DNA of 64,000 nt from Hyphomicrobiales bacterium. GTDB taxonomy: Bacteria; Pseudomonadota; Alphaproteobacteria; Rhizobiales; Rhizobiaceae. The position numbers and the translations under genes were made by a program. The stretch's first letter is position 1, and each line of letters begins with the position of its first letter. The notes beneath the pieces are model-generated. The model ran no database searches and was not told the origin of the DNA. It saw only the letters and a program-made list of their open reading frames with translations. This document shows, piece by piece, positions 1 through 9,060 of this stretch. Location of the stretch: the NCBI GenBank assembly GCA_900466605.1, contig UBMU01000034.1:1-64000 (forward strand), read 5' to 3'.

Positions 1-788
1 TTTGCGGCACCATCGCTTTCAGCACCGTTATGGGCATTGTGGAAATGCAGCTGCGTTTCGTTGCGCCCAAAGCCGTTGTTTGCGGCGGGGTCGGTTGGCA
101 AATCATTGTAAATTCTGGTGACGATCGGCTCGCCATAACGTCCTTTGATCAAAAACGGCGGCAGAATGCACCCTCCGCTCCTTCCTGTTCCATAGGTCCA
201 GCAGCTGTTTGGCGCCTGCCGCGGAAAACCATCATGGAAATAGCCGCCCGTCCCAGCCTGGGTGATCTGGCCAAGTCGCATGATGTAGCCGACCTTCGGG
301 AAGAACTCGTCCCATCGCTGATGGGCAAAAACCTCGCCGGGCGGCCGCCCTTCGATTGGTCCGTGGTGAGTCAATGGATTGATAAATTCGGCGTTTCCGG
401 GATTGGCGGAAAAATCCGTATGGTAGGAAAGGCGCTTGGCCGGCCGCTCGCCAAGGGCTGCCGGGAAGGCCGCATTTCCCTCCGCCGTTCGGGTTATCGG
501 GAGTGGCTTTAAGTGGTTCAGCCGATGCAACGGCTGTGTGAATTTCTGAATGCCGAATAGCGGCGTTCGCGGCGCTCCTGTCGGAATAGCGGCATAGGCG
601 CTCTTTGCAAACGGACTGAGTCCGTTCTTGCAGGCCAAGTAGCCGCCGGCGGTAAATATGCCCCACCGGAGCAATTCTCGCCGGGTCACCTGCCCCTGAT
701 TGAGTGCCCTCACAATCTCGGCTCGATTTTCTCGAGCAAGTTGCGCTTCTCTTTGGCGGATTCTAGACGCATTTGTAGAGATATACAT
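1..788 (-). CDS. Multicopper oxidase, N-terminal part (runs off left edge)
   Basis: About 262 codons are open on the minus strand from an ATG at 788 to the window edge, so the C-terminal part is missing. Residues about 35-55 carry a twin-arginine export signal (TRRELLRWGIFTAGG), which suggests folded export through Tat. Near the visible end is the copper-ligand stretch QLHFHNAHNGAESDG, typical of the first cupredoxin domain of laccase/bilirubin-oxidase-like multicopper oxidases, which oxidise phenols or metals with O2. A run of five G precedes the ATG at a good distance. The gene diverges from the T2SS operon starting at 1068, so it could be a T2SS substrate; that is inference from position. 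The family assignment rests on one motif and the Tat signal, since the other copper sites lie outside the window. Confidence 0.82.
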   Translation of the reverse strand, partial: MYISTNASRIRQREAQLARENRAEIVRALNQGQVTRRELLRWGIFTAGGYLACKNGLSPFAKSAYAAIPTGAPRTPLFGIQKFTQPLHRLNHLKPLPITRTAEGNAAFPAALGERPAKRLSYHTDFSANPGNAEFINPLTHHGPIEGRPPGEVFAHQRWDEFFPKVGYIMRLGQITQAGTGGYFHDGFPRQAPNSCWTYGTGRSGGCILPPFLIKGRYGEPIVTRIYNDLPTDPAANNGFGRNETQLHFHNAHNGAESDGAA

Positions 789-1067
789 TCGACCAGCCCC
801 CAATCAAATGTAATTAGGCCATCAATGTGTGATGACAGCGCCATAATACGCCTAAACATTTTAAGAGCAAAACACTAATTGCAATAACTTCATTCGCATT
901 CAGTATTTTTCAAACACAAATGACGCTTTTCCTGTTTTATTTATAGTAAGATCATTGAGGTTTACCTCTATTTTTTGTATAGTTAGCCATCAGTTATTTA
1001 AGGTCAAAGAATTCGAACAGATCGATACTGCATCCTTTTTCGACACATCAGGGGCGATGTACGTGCG
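789..1067. promoter_or_regulatory. AT-rich divergent promoter region between oxidase gene and gspF
   Basis: This 279-base gap is clearly richer in A and T than the flanking genes and must hold the promoters for both the multicopper oxidase and the T2SS operon. I see no convincing operator. A short inverted repeat GAGGTTTACCTC near 957-968 followed by a run of T is too small to call a terminator. Confidence 0.5.
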
Positions 1068-2276
1068 ATGCCGAACTTCAGGTACCGAGCGGTTGATCTC
1101 TCGGGGCAGATGCTCGAGGGTGTTTTGCAGGCAAACTCCAGCGCGCTGATGGCCGCGGAGCTCGAGCGTCGATCCTTGCTTCCAATTGACATAGAGGAAG
1201 TAAGGCGCACTGGCACCGGACTTGGGCTGTCATTCCAATCGGCTCCGTCGTTCGACGACGTCACAGCATTTACCGAAGATCTCGCCGCGCTCATTTCTGC
1301 AAGCGTGGCACTCGATCGGGCGCTGCAAATCATCCATCAGTCGACGAAGCGCCATGCGTTGGCGAGCATGACGCGTTCACTTTGGGAAGTTGTCTCCAAG
1401 GGACACAGTTTTGCCGAGGCGATCACGGCCTACCCGGCGGCATTCCCGCCGACCTACGTCAAGATGGTTGAGGTCGCCGAGGTTGCCGGCAATCTTGACG
1501 TGACCCTTCAGGTGATTGCACAGGACCGCCGACGCGGGCGGGAGCTGAGGCAACGCCTGACATCAGCGCTCGTCTACCCGGCATTTCTCGTGCTTGCGGC
1601 AGTTGGCGTCCTGTTCTTTGTCCTGACGGTTGTCATTCCCGAATTTGACAGGGCGCTCATTGGCATGGGCACCACAGCGAACGGATCGAGCTCGGTCGTC
1701 TTTGCGCTGTCGCGGGCAACCGCAGCCCACAGCACCCTGATATCCGCCATTGGTGCGGCGGCTCTGTGCGCTATTCTGTTTGCCAGCCGCAACAGAACGA
1801 CAAAGTCGATCCTGATTTCGCTGCTCGGGCATTTGCCGGGGCTCGACACGCTGTTGATGCAGGAACGCGCCGTCGTCTTCTGTTCAACATTTTCCATGCT
1901 GAACAAGAGCGGCGTCGACCTTCCAACATCCCTTCGCCTCATCCGGGGCCTTATGCGTGACGAGCAGTCTGCCGGTCTTGTCGCAGACGTTCTGGCAAGG
2001 GTGAGAGATGGAAGCCCGCTTACTGACGCGCTTTCGCAAGTCGCATTCCTTCCGCCCTATGGCCTGCAAATGCTGCGTGTCGGCGAGACCACCGGAGATA
2101 CCGGCAAGGCTGCGCTCAGGGTGGCGACCTACTACGAAATGCGGCTTGATCGCCAGATTGCACGGGCAACCGCGATCATCGGCCCTGTCGTTTTGCTAAC
2201 TGTCAGTGCGCTGATTGCCTGGATCATCGTCTCAGTTATTACGGCACTGCTCAGCCTGAACGAATTGTTGCTGTGA
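1068..2276 (+). CDS. gspF: Type II secretion inner-membrane platform protein GspF
   Basis: 402 residues, the usual GspF length. The protein forms the inner-membrane platform that links the GspE ATPase to pseudopilus assembly. Two T2SSF repeats are visible, about residues 65-190 and 268-392, each ending in hydrophobic segments (about 167-190 and 373-398). The N-terminal FRYRAVDLSGQMLEGVL is characteristic of the family. The ATG at 1068 follows a purine-rich stretch. The stop codon overlaps the GTG start of gspG by four bases, so translation is probably coupled. It is the first gene of the operon, which is unusual because gspC-D-E normally lead; here gspE and gspD lie at the far end. Confidence 0.95.
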   Translation: MPNFRYRAVDLSGQMLEGVLQANSSALMAAELERRSLLPIDIEEVRRTGTGLGLSFQSAPSFDDVTAFTEDLAALISASVALDRALQIIHQSTKRHALASMTRSLWEVVSKGHSFAEAITAYPAAFPPTYVKMVEVAEVAGNLDVTLQVIAQDRRRGRELRQRLTSALVYPAFLVLAAVGVLFFVLTVVIPEFDRALIGMGTTANGSSSVVFALSRATAAHSTLISAIGAAALCAILFASRNRTTKSILISLLGHLPGLDTLLMQERAVVFCSTFSMLNKSGVDLPTSLRLIRGLMRDEQSAGLVADVLARVRDGSPLTDALSQVAFLPPYGLQMLRVGETTGDTGKAALRVATYYEMRLDRQIARATAIIGPVVLLTVSALIAWIIVSVITALLSLNELLL

Positions 2277-2746
2277 TCGCCATGAAGAGGTCCTTCCAAC
2301 ACCGACTGCCTGCCAGGCGAAAGCCTTCCCAGCACGGGAGGGACAGGGGCGACGGCGGCTTCACGCTCTTGGAACTTTTGGTCGTACTCGTGATCTTGAG
2401 CCTGGTTGCAAGCATTGCCGCGCCGCGGGTACTTGGCTACCTCTCGGAGGCCCGCGTACGAGCGGCAAGGCTTCAGATCGAGGCGCTGACCTCGGCTTTT
2501 GATCTTTTCTATCTCGACACATCTCGTTACCCAACGGAACGCGAGGGTCTCACAGCATTGGTCAGCGGTAATGCGATCAAACGTTGGAAAGGCCCCTACA
2601 TTCAGCAGGCCTCCGTACCACTCGATCCGTGGGGCCACGAGTATCAATACCGCATTGGTGACAAGGGGCGACCCCAGATTATTTCCTTTGGTGCCGATGG
2701 CGTTGAAGGGGGGGCCGACAATGGCGCAGACATCGCGATCCAGTAG
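2273..2746 (+). CDS. gspG: Major pseudopilin GspG
   Basis: 157 residues from the GTG at 2273 (overlapping gspF), or 154 from the ATG at 2282. The prepilin cleavage site is GGFTLLELLVVLVIL, with cleavage after G and Glu at +5, followed by one long hydrophobic helix. The C-terminal part has the GspG hallmarks: RYPTEREGLTALV, then WGHEYQYR and a C-terminal Asp-rich calcium-binding type loop (SFGADGVEGG). It polymerises into the periplasmic pseudopilus that pushes substrates through the secretin. The leader before the cleavage site is long, about 28 residues and rich in Arg, which favours the downstream ATG start. The gene overlaps gspH. Confidence 0.95.
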   Translation: MIAMKRSFQHRLPARRKPSQHGRDRGDGGFTLLELLVVLVILSLVASIAAPRVLGYLSEARVRAARLQIEALTSAFDLFYLDTSRYPTEREGLTALVSGNAIKRWKGPYIQQASVPLDPWGHEYQYRIGDKGRPQIISFGADGVEGGADNGADIAIQ

Positions 2747-3173
2747 CCTTCCCACCAACGACGGCGGCTTTGCCTTGCTGGAACTTCTGGCAGCGCTTGC
2801 TATCATTGCCTTCGTGGCGACGATGGCTTTGCCGTATGTGATCAACACCGGACAGGCCATGGAACTGAAGACGCAGGCTGCCGAAATCGCAGCGCTCTTG
2901 CGCCAGGATCGCAATATCGCGATGACCAAAGGCCGGACTGTTGTCTCGAAGATCGACGCCCGCCATAGCACGGTTCTATCAGGGGCCTCCGCGCGAAGGG
3001 TTGTCCTGCGGGAAGGTTCAGCTATCCGCATGCAGCGCGTCTCGGCAGTCGTGTCGTTTCAGGCAAACGGTCTTTCATCAGGAGGGACATTCGATGTTGT
3101 GGGACCACGGACAACGTTCCGAATATCGGTTAACCCCCTAACCTCGAGCATCGTGCTTACGACGGTCGAGTGA
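2721..3173 (+). CDS. gspH: Minor pseudopilin GspH
   Basis: 150 residues. The ATG at 2721 lies inside the end of gspG, and an upstream in-frame extension would only duplicate gspG sequence in another frame, so it is not used. The prepilin motif is GGFALLELLAALAIIAF, with Glu at +5. The rest matches a GspH/FimT-type minor pseudopilin with little other conserved sequence. It is expected in the tip complex of the pseudopilus. The stop overlaps the GTG of the next gene by four bases. Confidence 0.85.
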   Translation: MAQTSRSSSLPTNDGGFALLELLAALAIIAFVATMALPYVINTGQAMELKTQAAEIAALLRQDRNIAMTKGRTVVSKIDARHSTVLSGASARRVVLREGSAIRMQRVSAVVSFQANGLSSGGTFDVVGPRTTFRISVNPLTSSIVLTTVE

Positions 3174-3589
3174 GGCCTCTCATGCGCGCGAAGTTCAAGC
3201 CGGGACGGATGCAGAAGCGCCAGCAAGACGAGGGGTTCACACTGCTTGAGGTTTTGGTGGCAGTCGCCATTCTCGCCGCCCTTCTCTACGTCGTGCCGAG
3301 AAGTCTGGTGATCGCGCGAAGCTCGGTCGTACAATCCCATGCCTGGCTTGAGGCCCGACTAGTCGCTGAGGAGGTTCTCGCCGAGGAGTTAACCGGCGCG
3401 AACCTCCACCCCGGTACTTTCGCAGGCGTCACTCACGGACGGCGATGGCGCGCGGTTGTTTTGCCATCTCCAATTGCCAGTGGCCGTGGACCAAAAGGAG
3501 AAATGCTGCTCGAGGCAAGGCTTTCCGTCAACGTGTCACCCTCCCGAAACCTGGCAGTCGATCGGCTGTTGGTCGGGGTGGCAGAATGA
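3170..3589 (+). CDS. gspI: Minor pseudopilin GspI
   Basis: 139 residues from a GTG at 3170 overlapping the gspH stop; an in-frame ATG lies at 3182. The cleavage site is EGFTLLEVLVAVAILAAL with Glu at +5. Small size, position between gspH and gspJ, and the short beta-rich tail fit GspI, which forms the tip complex with GspJ and GspK. The last four bases overlap the gspJ start (ATGA). Confidence 0.87.
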   Translation: MRPLMRAKFKPGRMQKRQQDEGFTLLEVLVAVAILAALLYVVPRSLVIARSSVVQSHAWLEARLVAEEVLAEELTGANLHPGTFAGVTHGRRWRAVVLPSPIASGRGPKGEMLLEARLSVNVSPSRNLAVDRLLVGVAE

Positions 3590-4230
3590 GGACGACGCCG
3601 GTTGCAAAAGACGGAGGCTTTGCGATGCTGGAGGCATTGGTTGTCCTCCTGCTTAGCGCGCTTATCTTCCAGGCGCTCCTTTTGTCTGCCTACCTCGTGA
3701 CCCGATCATCGGCCGCAACCACCCGGGAGGTCCAGAATGTGGAGCGGCTGGCGACGGGGCTTACCGCCCTGCGCCGCGACCTGTCGGAAATTGCAGCAAT
3801 CAAGACAAGTGAGAGACCCGGTGCTCCATTGCTTTTTTACGGAAGTGAACAGGCCATCGGGCTGGCGACCGGATCCGCGTCCGATCAACTTGTGTGGATA
3901 TCAGTCCGATCGGGCGACCTCGTCCGGTCTTCGACCGCGCGGCTTCCTTCAACAACGGGCTTTGAACAGGCACGGGCGGCCAACCCGACAGCGGTCTTGC
4001 AGGGCAAATGGGACTATCGCTTCTCCTTTGCCGAAAACACCGAGAAGGGCGTGATATGGACAAGCTCCTGGTTCGATCGCCCAAGACTTCCCGACATCAT
4101 TCGCCTGCAGATAGCGACGAGATCGAATGCAAGACAGGCGCCGTTGACGCTTGTCGTTTCCCCGCATGTCGACCCGCCTCGCCTATGCCCCGAGGGCGAG
4201 ACCTGCGAAGGAGAACCAGATGCGACGTGA
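3586..4230 (+). CDS. gspJ: Minor pseudopilin GspJ
   Basis: 214 residues from an ATG at 3586 that overlaps the gspI stop; the upstream in-frame extension is a shadow. The cleavage site is GGFAMLEALVVLLLSALIFQ with Glu at +5. Length and place match GspJ of the pseudopilus tip. The C-terminal end carries a Cys pair (LCPEGETCEG) that could form a disulphide in the periplasm. It overlaps gspK by 11 bases. Confidence 0.87.
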   Translation: MRTTPVAKDGGFAMLEALVVLLLSALIFQALLLSAYLVTRSSAATTREVQNVERLATGLTALRRDLSEIAAIKTSERPGAPLLFYGSEQAIGLATGSASDQLVWISVRSGDLVRSSTARLPSTTGFEQARAANPTAVLQGKWDYRFSFAENTEKGVIWTSSWFDRPRLPDIIRLQIATRSNARQAPLTLVVSPHVDPPRLCPEGETCEGEPDAT

Positions 4231-5086
4231 CGATGGATATGTCACGCTGGCGACCCTCATCATGTGCGGCGTGCTAGCGGCAATCGTATCGACACTGGTG
4301 CTGTCGGCGCAGCCGACACTAGTGCTGACCCGGTTGGGTGTTGATGATCTCGTCACTGAAAACCTGCTCGATAGCGGCGCAACGGCCGCCTCCTACCTGC
4401 TATTTACCGAAGGCAAGGATCATTCCTTAGTCGATGGGCGCATCATCAGCCTGGCCACCGGAACCGTTACCCTGCATGTCGTGGGTGAGGCAGGCAGGCT
4501 CGACCTCAACGCCTCTCCACCTGACCTTTTGAAGGGGCTTTTCCGGGAGGTGGATGGCCAGTCCCTCTCTCCCGACGCCTTTGCGGCACGCGTCGTCGAC
4601 TGGCGCGACGAAGACGACAAGCGCATGCCCGAAGGCGCTGAGCGCCCCGATTATCAGGGCGCAAGCGGCTTACCGGCGAACGCGAAATTCCAGTCTGTCG
4701 GCGAGTTGCGCTATCTGCGTGGACTGAGCGACAATGACTACATGAGACTCGAGTCGTTTCTCACGGTGTATAACCGAACCGGCATGCTTGATCCGCAGGC
4801 GGCGTCCCGAAAGGCTCTGCTTGCGATCCCCGACATGAGTGAGGCGGATGCCTCCGCGCTGGCAGAACTGCGCGGCGACAACGAAAGCCAAGAGCGCCAG
4901 GCGCTCATACAAAAATATCAAAGCTTCCTCACCGAGGAGAAGCCGACGGTCTATCGGGTTAGCCTGGTTGCCCGTAGCAAGAGTGGGCGAACCGGAACAG
5001 CCGAGATGATTGTGGGTGGGTCCAAAGACAGGCCGAAAGGTTATGTCGTCTACGCGTGGAACCTTACTGGACCGGTGGTTCATTGA
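4220..5086 (+). CDS. gspK: Minor pseudopilin GspK
   Basis: 288 residues, long for a pseudopilin as GspK always is. The prepilin-like site DGYVTLATLIMCGVL has Ala where the other pseudopilins have Glu at +5, a known trait of GspK, which caps the tip. Further conserved features are LDLNASPPDLL, VVDWRDEDD and the helix-hairpin-helix-like region RKALLAIPDMSEADASAL. The ATG at 4220 follows GAAGGAGAACC. It sits before gspL with a gap of 16 bases. Confidence 0.9.
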   Translation: MRRDDGYVTLATLIMCGVLAAIVSTLVLSAQPTLVLTRLGVDDLVTENLLDSGATAASYLLFTEGKDHSLVDGRIISLATGTVTLHVVGEAGRLDLNASPPDLLKGLFREVDGQSLSPDAFAARVVDWRDEDDKRMPEGAERPDYQGASGLPANAKFQSVGELRYLRGLSDNDYMRLESFLTVYNRTGMLDPQAASRKALLAIPDMSEADASALAELRGDNESQERQALIQKYQSFLTEEKPTVYRVSLVARSKSGRTGTAEMIVGGSKDRPKGYVVYAWNLTGPVVH

Positions 5087-5102
5087 TGAGGGGGGCAATT
5101 TA

Positions 5103-6152
5103 ATGACAGGGCTGACCACATCGATCAAACGCAGCTACTTGGCGCTTTTGGCCGAGATGGTGTCCTGGCAGGCGGCAGCAGATATTCCACACCGCAACCG
5201 TGGGACATACCTCGTTGTCGAGGATACGGAGAAGCTCACCTGCTATCGCACCTCAAGGGCCGGCCCGGTCCACAAGGCCGAGGGACCGCGCGACGATCTG
5301 ACCTGGCTCAGCAAGATAGTCGGAACACAGCCGGTCGAATTGCGTCTTGGCGCCGAGCGCGCAGTGGTTCGATCCCTGAGGTTGCCAGCGGCCAGTCGGC
5401 ATCACATCGATGCGATTGTCCGTCACCAGCTCGAACAACTTGTACCCTGGCCCGCCGACAAGATGGCGTTCGACTATGACCTGCCAGACGGTGAGGCGCC
5501 AAACGCAGCCGGTCAACTCCAGGTACGTGTGGTTGCCGTGTCGCTCTCGGCAATACGGTCGGCAACCGAGCCCTTCAACGCAGCGGGCATAAAGCCTGTC
5601 GTCGTCGGCCTGGCGGCCGACCCACTTTCGAAATCCAGCACGATAAACCTGCTGCCGGGTGCCAAGGCGGCGCTTTCGGCGAGGCGATCGCGCATCGCAC
5701 TCGTCTCACTTTATGTCCTTGCCGCCATTGGGACGACCATGATCACCGTCCCGGGTTGGCGGCTTTACCAGGAAAGGCAGCAAGCCCAGCGGATTGATGC
5801 CTCACTTTCCGGTCTTCGCGCCACGATCAACAAAGCCCGCGAGAAAGCAGAACAGGCCGACAGCTCCAGCCTGAAGCTTGCTCGAAAGTTTGATGCTGTT
5901 CCGATGGTGCTATTGATGGATGAGCTATCCGGGATCATCCCGGAGACCACCTTTCTCAGCACTCTTGATGTCGCCGACAAGGACGTGCGGATCGCAGGGT
6001 TTTCTTCCGATGCGGCCGGATTGATTAAAGTCATCGAAGGATCGGACATGCTTGAAGGCGCAAACTTTTCCGCGCCAGTTGTCCGTGATGGCGACAACGG
6101 CAAAGAGCGATTTGAAATCCTCGCCCATCTTGCAGGAGCAAAAGCCCCATGA
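5103..6152 (+). CDS. gspL: Type II secretion protein GspL (PilM/PilN-like)
   Basis: 349 residues from the ATG at 5103, preceded by GAGGGGGG. GspL spans the inner membrane and recruits the GspE ATPase. The cytoplasmic part (about 1-205) has an actin-like fold segment with RHQLEQLVPWPADKMAFDY. One membrane helix lies at about residues 212-235, followed by a coiled coil (about 240-280) and a ferredoxin-like periplasmic domain. This resembles the PilN-like shape of alphaproteobacterial T2SS. The stop overlaps the gspM start (ATGA). Confidence 0.82.
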   Translation: MTGLTTSIKRSYLALLAEMVSWQAAADIPHRNRGTYLVVEDTEKLTCYRTSRAGPVHKAEGPRDDLTWLSKIVGTQPVELRLGAERAVVRSLRLPAASRHHIDAIVRHQLEQLVPWPADKMAFDYDLPDGEAPNAAGQLQVRVVAVSLSAIRSATEPFNAAGIKPVVVGLAADPLSKSSTINLLPGAKAALSARRSRIALVSLYVLAAIGTTMITVPGWRLYQERQQAQRIDASLSGLRATINKAREKAEQADSSSLKLARKFDAVPMVLLMDELSGIIPETTFLSTLDVADKDVRIAGFSSDAAGLIKVIEGSDMLEGANFSAPVVRDGDNGKERFEILAHLAGAKAP

Positions 6153-6712
6153 GCGCCAGAAAGCCAACCGGCAGCAATCGCAAGATAGCCACCATCTCGT
6201 TTCTTGCGGGGCTTCTTCTGGTACCCGCCGCGATCGGTGCCTGGAGCCTGAACGAAGCACGCAGTCTTTCGATTGCGAATGCTGAACACCAACTTTCCCT
6301 CGAAGCCCTGAAGGCCAAGCTTTCCGCGCTTGAATCCGGCAGCGAAAGCAATCCAGGCGGGGATGGTGCCGCAACCTTTTTGCCGGGAGACACTTCGGCG
6401 GTCGCCGGAGCCGAATTGCAGCGTCTGATGACCGAGGTGATTGGCCAGACCGGAGCAAAGATTGCACAGTTTGAATTCGTGGGGCAGGCAGATAGCGAAC
6501 CCGACGATGGAACCGTTCAGATGCGGGTGCTCTTTGAGACAACAACGGAGCCGCTGCAACAGATCCTCTATTCGACCGAGAGCAACAGGACAGCTTTGAT
6601 CTTCAAGTCGATCACCATCGAGAGCGCACAGTCGAGCGTTGACAGCAAGGAACCACCGGCCCTTCGTGTATCTGCATCCGTCGAGGGTTATTGGCGAAGG
6701 AGCAAACTGTGA
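6149..6712 (+). CDS. gspM: Type II secretion protein GspM (PilO-like)
   Basis: 187 residues with a single N-terminal membrane helix (about 13-33, ATISFLAGLLLVPAAIGAWS), a short coiled coil, and a periplasmic ferredoxin-like domain. GspM dimerises with GspL in the inner-membrane platform. Sequence conservation is low in this family, so the call rests on topology, size and position directly after gspL. The stop overlaps the GTG start of the next gene. Confidence 0.8.
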   Translation: MSARKPTGSNRKIATISFLAGLLLVPAAIGAWSLNEARSLSIANAEHQLSLEALKAKLSALESGSESNPGGDGAATFLPGDTSAVAGAELQRLMTEVIGQTGAKIAQFEFVGQADSEPDDGTVQMRVLFETTTEPLQQILYSTESNRTALIFKSITIESAQSSVDSKEPPALRVSASVEGYWRRSKL

Positions 6713-7155
6713 CCGCCCGCGCAATATCGACGGTGTTGGCAATGGCCACCATGCTTGCTGTCGCGGGGACGGCCCTGCCCCAGTCGGCGCCTGACATGCC
6801 TGCTCCCTGGCTGAGCGGCGTTACCCTAGAAAAACTTGAAGCGACGCGACTTCATCCGCTTTTCTCGCCGTTAAGACAACCGCCCGTCGCCGATGTGCCG
6901 GCGGTCGAAGCCGCGCCTGTCGTTACAGCGCAAGAAACGTCCAGCTCCCCACCGCAGGTGAAACTTGTCGGTATAATCTTGACGAGCGGAAGTCGCCTGG
7001 CGCTTCTCCAGGACCCCGCAAGCGGACAGATTGCTCGCCTGAAGAGCGGTGATAAGCTTCAAAACTGGGTGGTGTCCATCGTCGACAATCGCACGGTCAA
7101 GCTCGAGCAAAACGGACAACGCCAGGACTACCGGATGTTTGCTCCGAGCCAATAG
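6709..7155 (+). CDS. Short GspC-like protein of the T2SS
   Basis: 148 residues from a GTG at 6709 that overlaps the gspM stop and has GGAG nine to six bases upstream; a TTG at 6691 is less likely. An N-terminal hydrophobic segment (about 4-24) acts as a signal or anchor. After a Pro/Ala/Val-rich linker comes a domain at about 85-145 with VKLVGIILTSGSRLALLQDP, typical of the HR domain of GspC (also PilP), which contacts the secretin. No PDZ or coiled-coil domain follows, so this is a reduced GspC. It could alternatively be called GspN-like. It is the last plus-strand gene before the convergent gspE. Confidence 0.7.
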   Translation: MTARAISTVLAMATMLAVAGTALPQSAPDMPAPWLSGVTLEKLEATRLHPLFSPLRQPPVADVPAVEAAPVVTAQETSSSPPQVKLVGIILTSGSRLALLQDPASGQIARLKSGDKLQNWVVSIVDNRTVKLEQNGQRQDYRMFAPSQ

Positions 7156-7161
7156 CGGTTC

Positions 7162-8856
7162 TTAGACCGTGACGCGCAGGACCTCCTCGATCGAGGTCAT
7201 GCCCTTCCGGTACTTCTCAAATCCGTCGTCGAGCATCGTGGTCATGCCCGCTCGCACCGCCGCGGCCTGGATCTTTTGCGGATCCACGTCCTCGCGGATC
7301 AAACCACTCAACTCGCCATCGACGGGCAGGACCTCGAAAATTCCAACGCGGCCGCGATAGCCGCTTTCCCCGCAATAGGCACAGCCAACCGCACGAAAGC
7401 ATGTGTCACCAGGATGCGAGACGAAGCCACGGCGTGCAAGGGCGACCGCCTCGACACCTGCACCGTCGGACACCGGCGACCTGCAGCGTTCACAGAGCCT
7501 CCGCACCAGTCTCTGGGCAATGACACACCGCAGGGCCGACGCCAGAAGGAAGGTTTCAACGCCGAGATCCATCAGCCGGATAATGGCATCGGCAGCACTG
7601 TTGGTATGGAGGGTCGTCAGCACCAGGTGGCCTGTTAGAGCGGCCTGGATGCCGATTGACGCCGTCTCGCTGTCGCGCATCTCGCCGACCATCATGATGT
7701 CGGGATCCTGGCGCAGAAATGAGCGCATGGCATTTGCGAAGGTCAGGTTGATCGACGGCTTGACCTGGGTCTGGCTGATGCCCGCGATCTGATACTCGAT
7801 GGGATCCTCTATTGTCATGATCTTGCGCTCGGGACTGTTGAGGCTGGTCAACGCTGCCGTCAGCGTGGTCGTCTTGCCGCAGCCGGTCGGGCCTGCAACA
7901 ACAATCAGGCCATGCGGCTCCTGGACCTGAGTGCTCAAGATCTTGAAATCGCGCGTCGCCATACCGAGGCGCGAAAGATCGAGTGCTTCGGCACCCTTGA
8001 CGAGGATGCGGGCGACAAGCGCTTCGCCATGCAGCGTTGGCATCGTGGCCACACGAAAATCGGCGCGAGTGGTATTGATGGTGATGCGAGCCCGCCCGTC
8101 CTGGGGCAGCCGGTGCTCTGCGATGTTAAGGCCGGCAAGGATCTTGATGCGAGAGACGACACCACGCGCAATGTCGCTGGAAAGCGGCTGCATGGTTCTC
8201 AACATGCCGTCAACCCGCATCCGCAACCGCACGCCATCGGCTTGTGGTTCGATATGGATGTCTGTTGCAGACAAGTTCAGCGCTGTCTCGAGCAACTGGT
8301 CGACAGCTCGAACGATTGGTGCGCCGCTGGCAAGATCGTGAAGCCGATCAAGGTCTTCGTCGGCTGTATTTTCGGGACGTGCGACCACGTGATCTGCCGG
8401 TGCCACGGGGGCCGTTCGATCGCGCAAAAGTAGGCGTTCGAAAAGCATCGCCATTTCTTCGAATGTCGCGAGCTTCATCTCCACGCGCCGCCCGAGTGCG
8501 GCAATTGCCGCCTCGATGGCCTCCTTGCGTGCCGGGTCAGCAACGACGAGCACGTGTTCGCCCCGGTCTATCCCGGGAAGTGCCCATGCGGTGCGTAGAA
8601 AACGCGGCGACAGATCCTCGGTGAGTTCGGGGCGAAACTCGATCTGATCGATAGCTGCGCGACCAAGCCCATGAAATTCGGCAATCGCTTTGGCCAGCTG
8701 GTCTCCCGAAAGAACGCCGGTTTCCCAGATTCCACTGTAGCTTGCGGGTGGATCCTTAAGCATTTTCTCAAAGGAGAGCCGTTCGGATGGCCCGATAAGG
8801 TCATCGTTAATCGTCAGGTATCTGACAAAGTCCATCAAGGTCGTTGCGGTCGCCAT
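7162..8856 (-). CDS. gspE: Type II secretion ATPase GspE
   Basis: 564 residues. The N-terminal MshEN-like domain (about 1-150) binds GspL. The ATPase core has SATDIHIEP, Walker A GPTGCGKTTTL near residue 323, the Asp box, Walker B MMVGEMRD near 385 and the His box HTNSAADA. A zinc-binding insert has two CxxC pairs (CERC near 454, CAYC near 491), typical of GspE. It powers pseudopilus extension. It lies on the minus strand, six bases from the end of the GspC-like gene and divergent from gspD, so it is transcribed separately from the platform genes it serves. The ATG at 8856 opens the domain naturally. Confidence 0.95.
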   Translation of the reverse strand: MATATTLMDFVRYLTINDDLIGPSERLSFEKMLKDPPASYSGIWETGVLSGDQLAKAIAEFHGLGRAAIDQIEFRPELTEDLSPRFLRTAWALPGIDRGEHVLVVADPARKEAIEAAIAALGRRVEMKLATFEEMAMLFERLLLRDRTAPVAPADHVVARPENTADEDLDRLHDLASGAPIVRAVDQLLETALNLSATDIHIEPQADGVRLRMRVDGMLRTMQPLSSDIARGVVSRIKILAGLNIAEHRLPQDGRARITINTTRADFRVATMPTLHGEALVARILVKGAEALDLSRLGMATRDFKILSTQVQEPHGLIVVAGPTGCGKTTTLTAALTSLNSPERKIMTIEDPIEYQIAGISQTQVKPSINLTFANAMRSFLRQDPDIMMVGEMRDSETASIGIQAALTGHLVLTTLHTNSAADAIIRLMDLGVETFLLASALRCVIAQRLVRRLCERCRSPVSDGAGVEAVALARRGFVSHPGDTCFRAVGCAYCGESGYRGRVGIFEVLPVDGELSGLIREDVDPQKIQAAAVRAGMTTMLDDGFEKYRKGMTSIEEVLRVTV

Positions 8857-9060
8857 CTCGAGCTGTTGCCCCGTCTCACCCCGGCATCTGCGATTGTAAC
8901 AGATTCTGCGAAATCGAATTGCAAGTCCATGCCGACCTTCGTGGTAGGGTCCAGCGCAGCACTACTGGAAGATGTGTGCATAGCGATCGATATACGATCG
9001 TCCACCCCCTGAAAAATGCTAGGCTCTCTCACTGGAAGCTAGAGAATCAGTCGAGGGGAG
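8857..9060. promoter_or_regulatory. Divergent promoter region between gspE and gspD
   Basis: 204 bases separate the divergent starts of gspE and gspD, so both promoters must lie here. A strong ribosome binding site, GAGGGGAG, precedes gspD at 9053-9060. I see no clear operator. Confidence 0.5.

Noticed and set aside
957..978. Short inverted repeat GAGGTTTACCTC followed by T run as terminator
   Set aside because: The stem is only four pairs with a four-base loop, and it lies upstream of gspF where a terminator is not expected.
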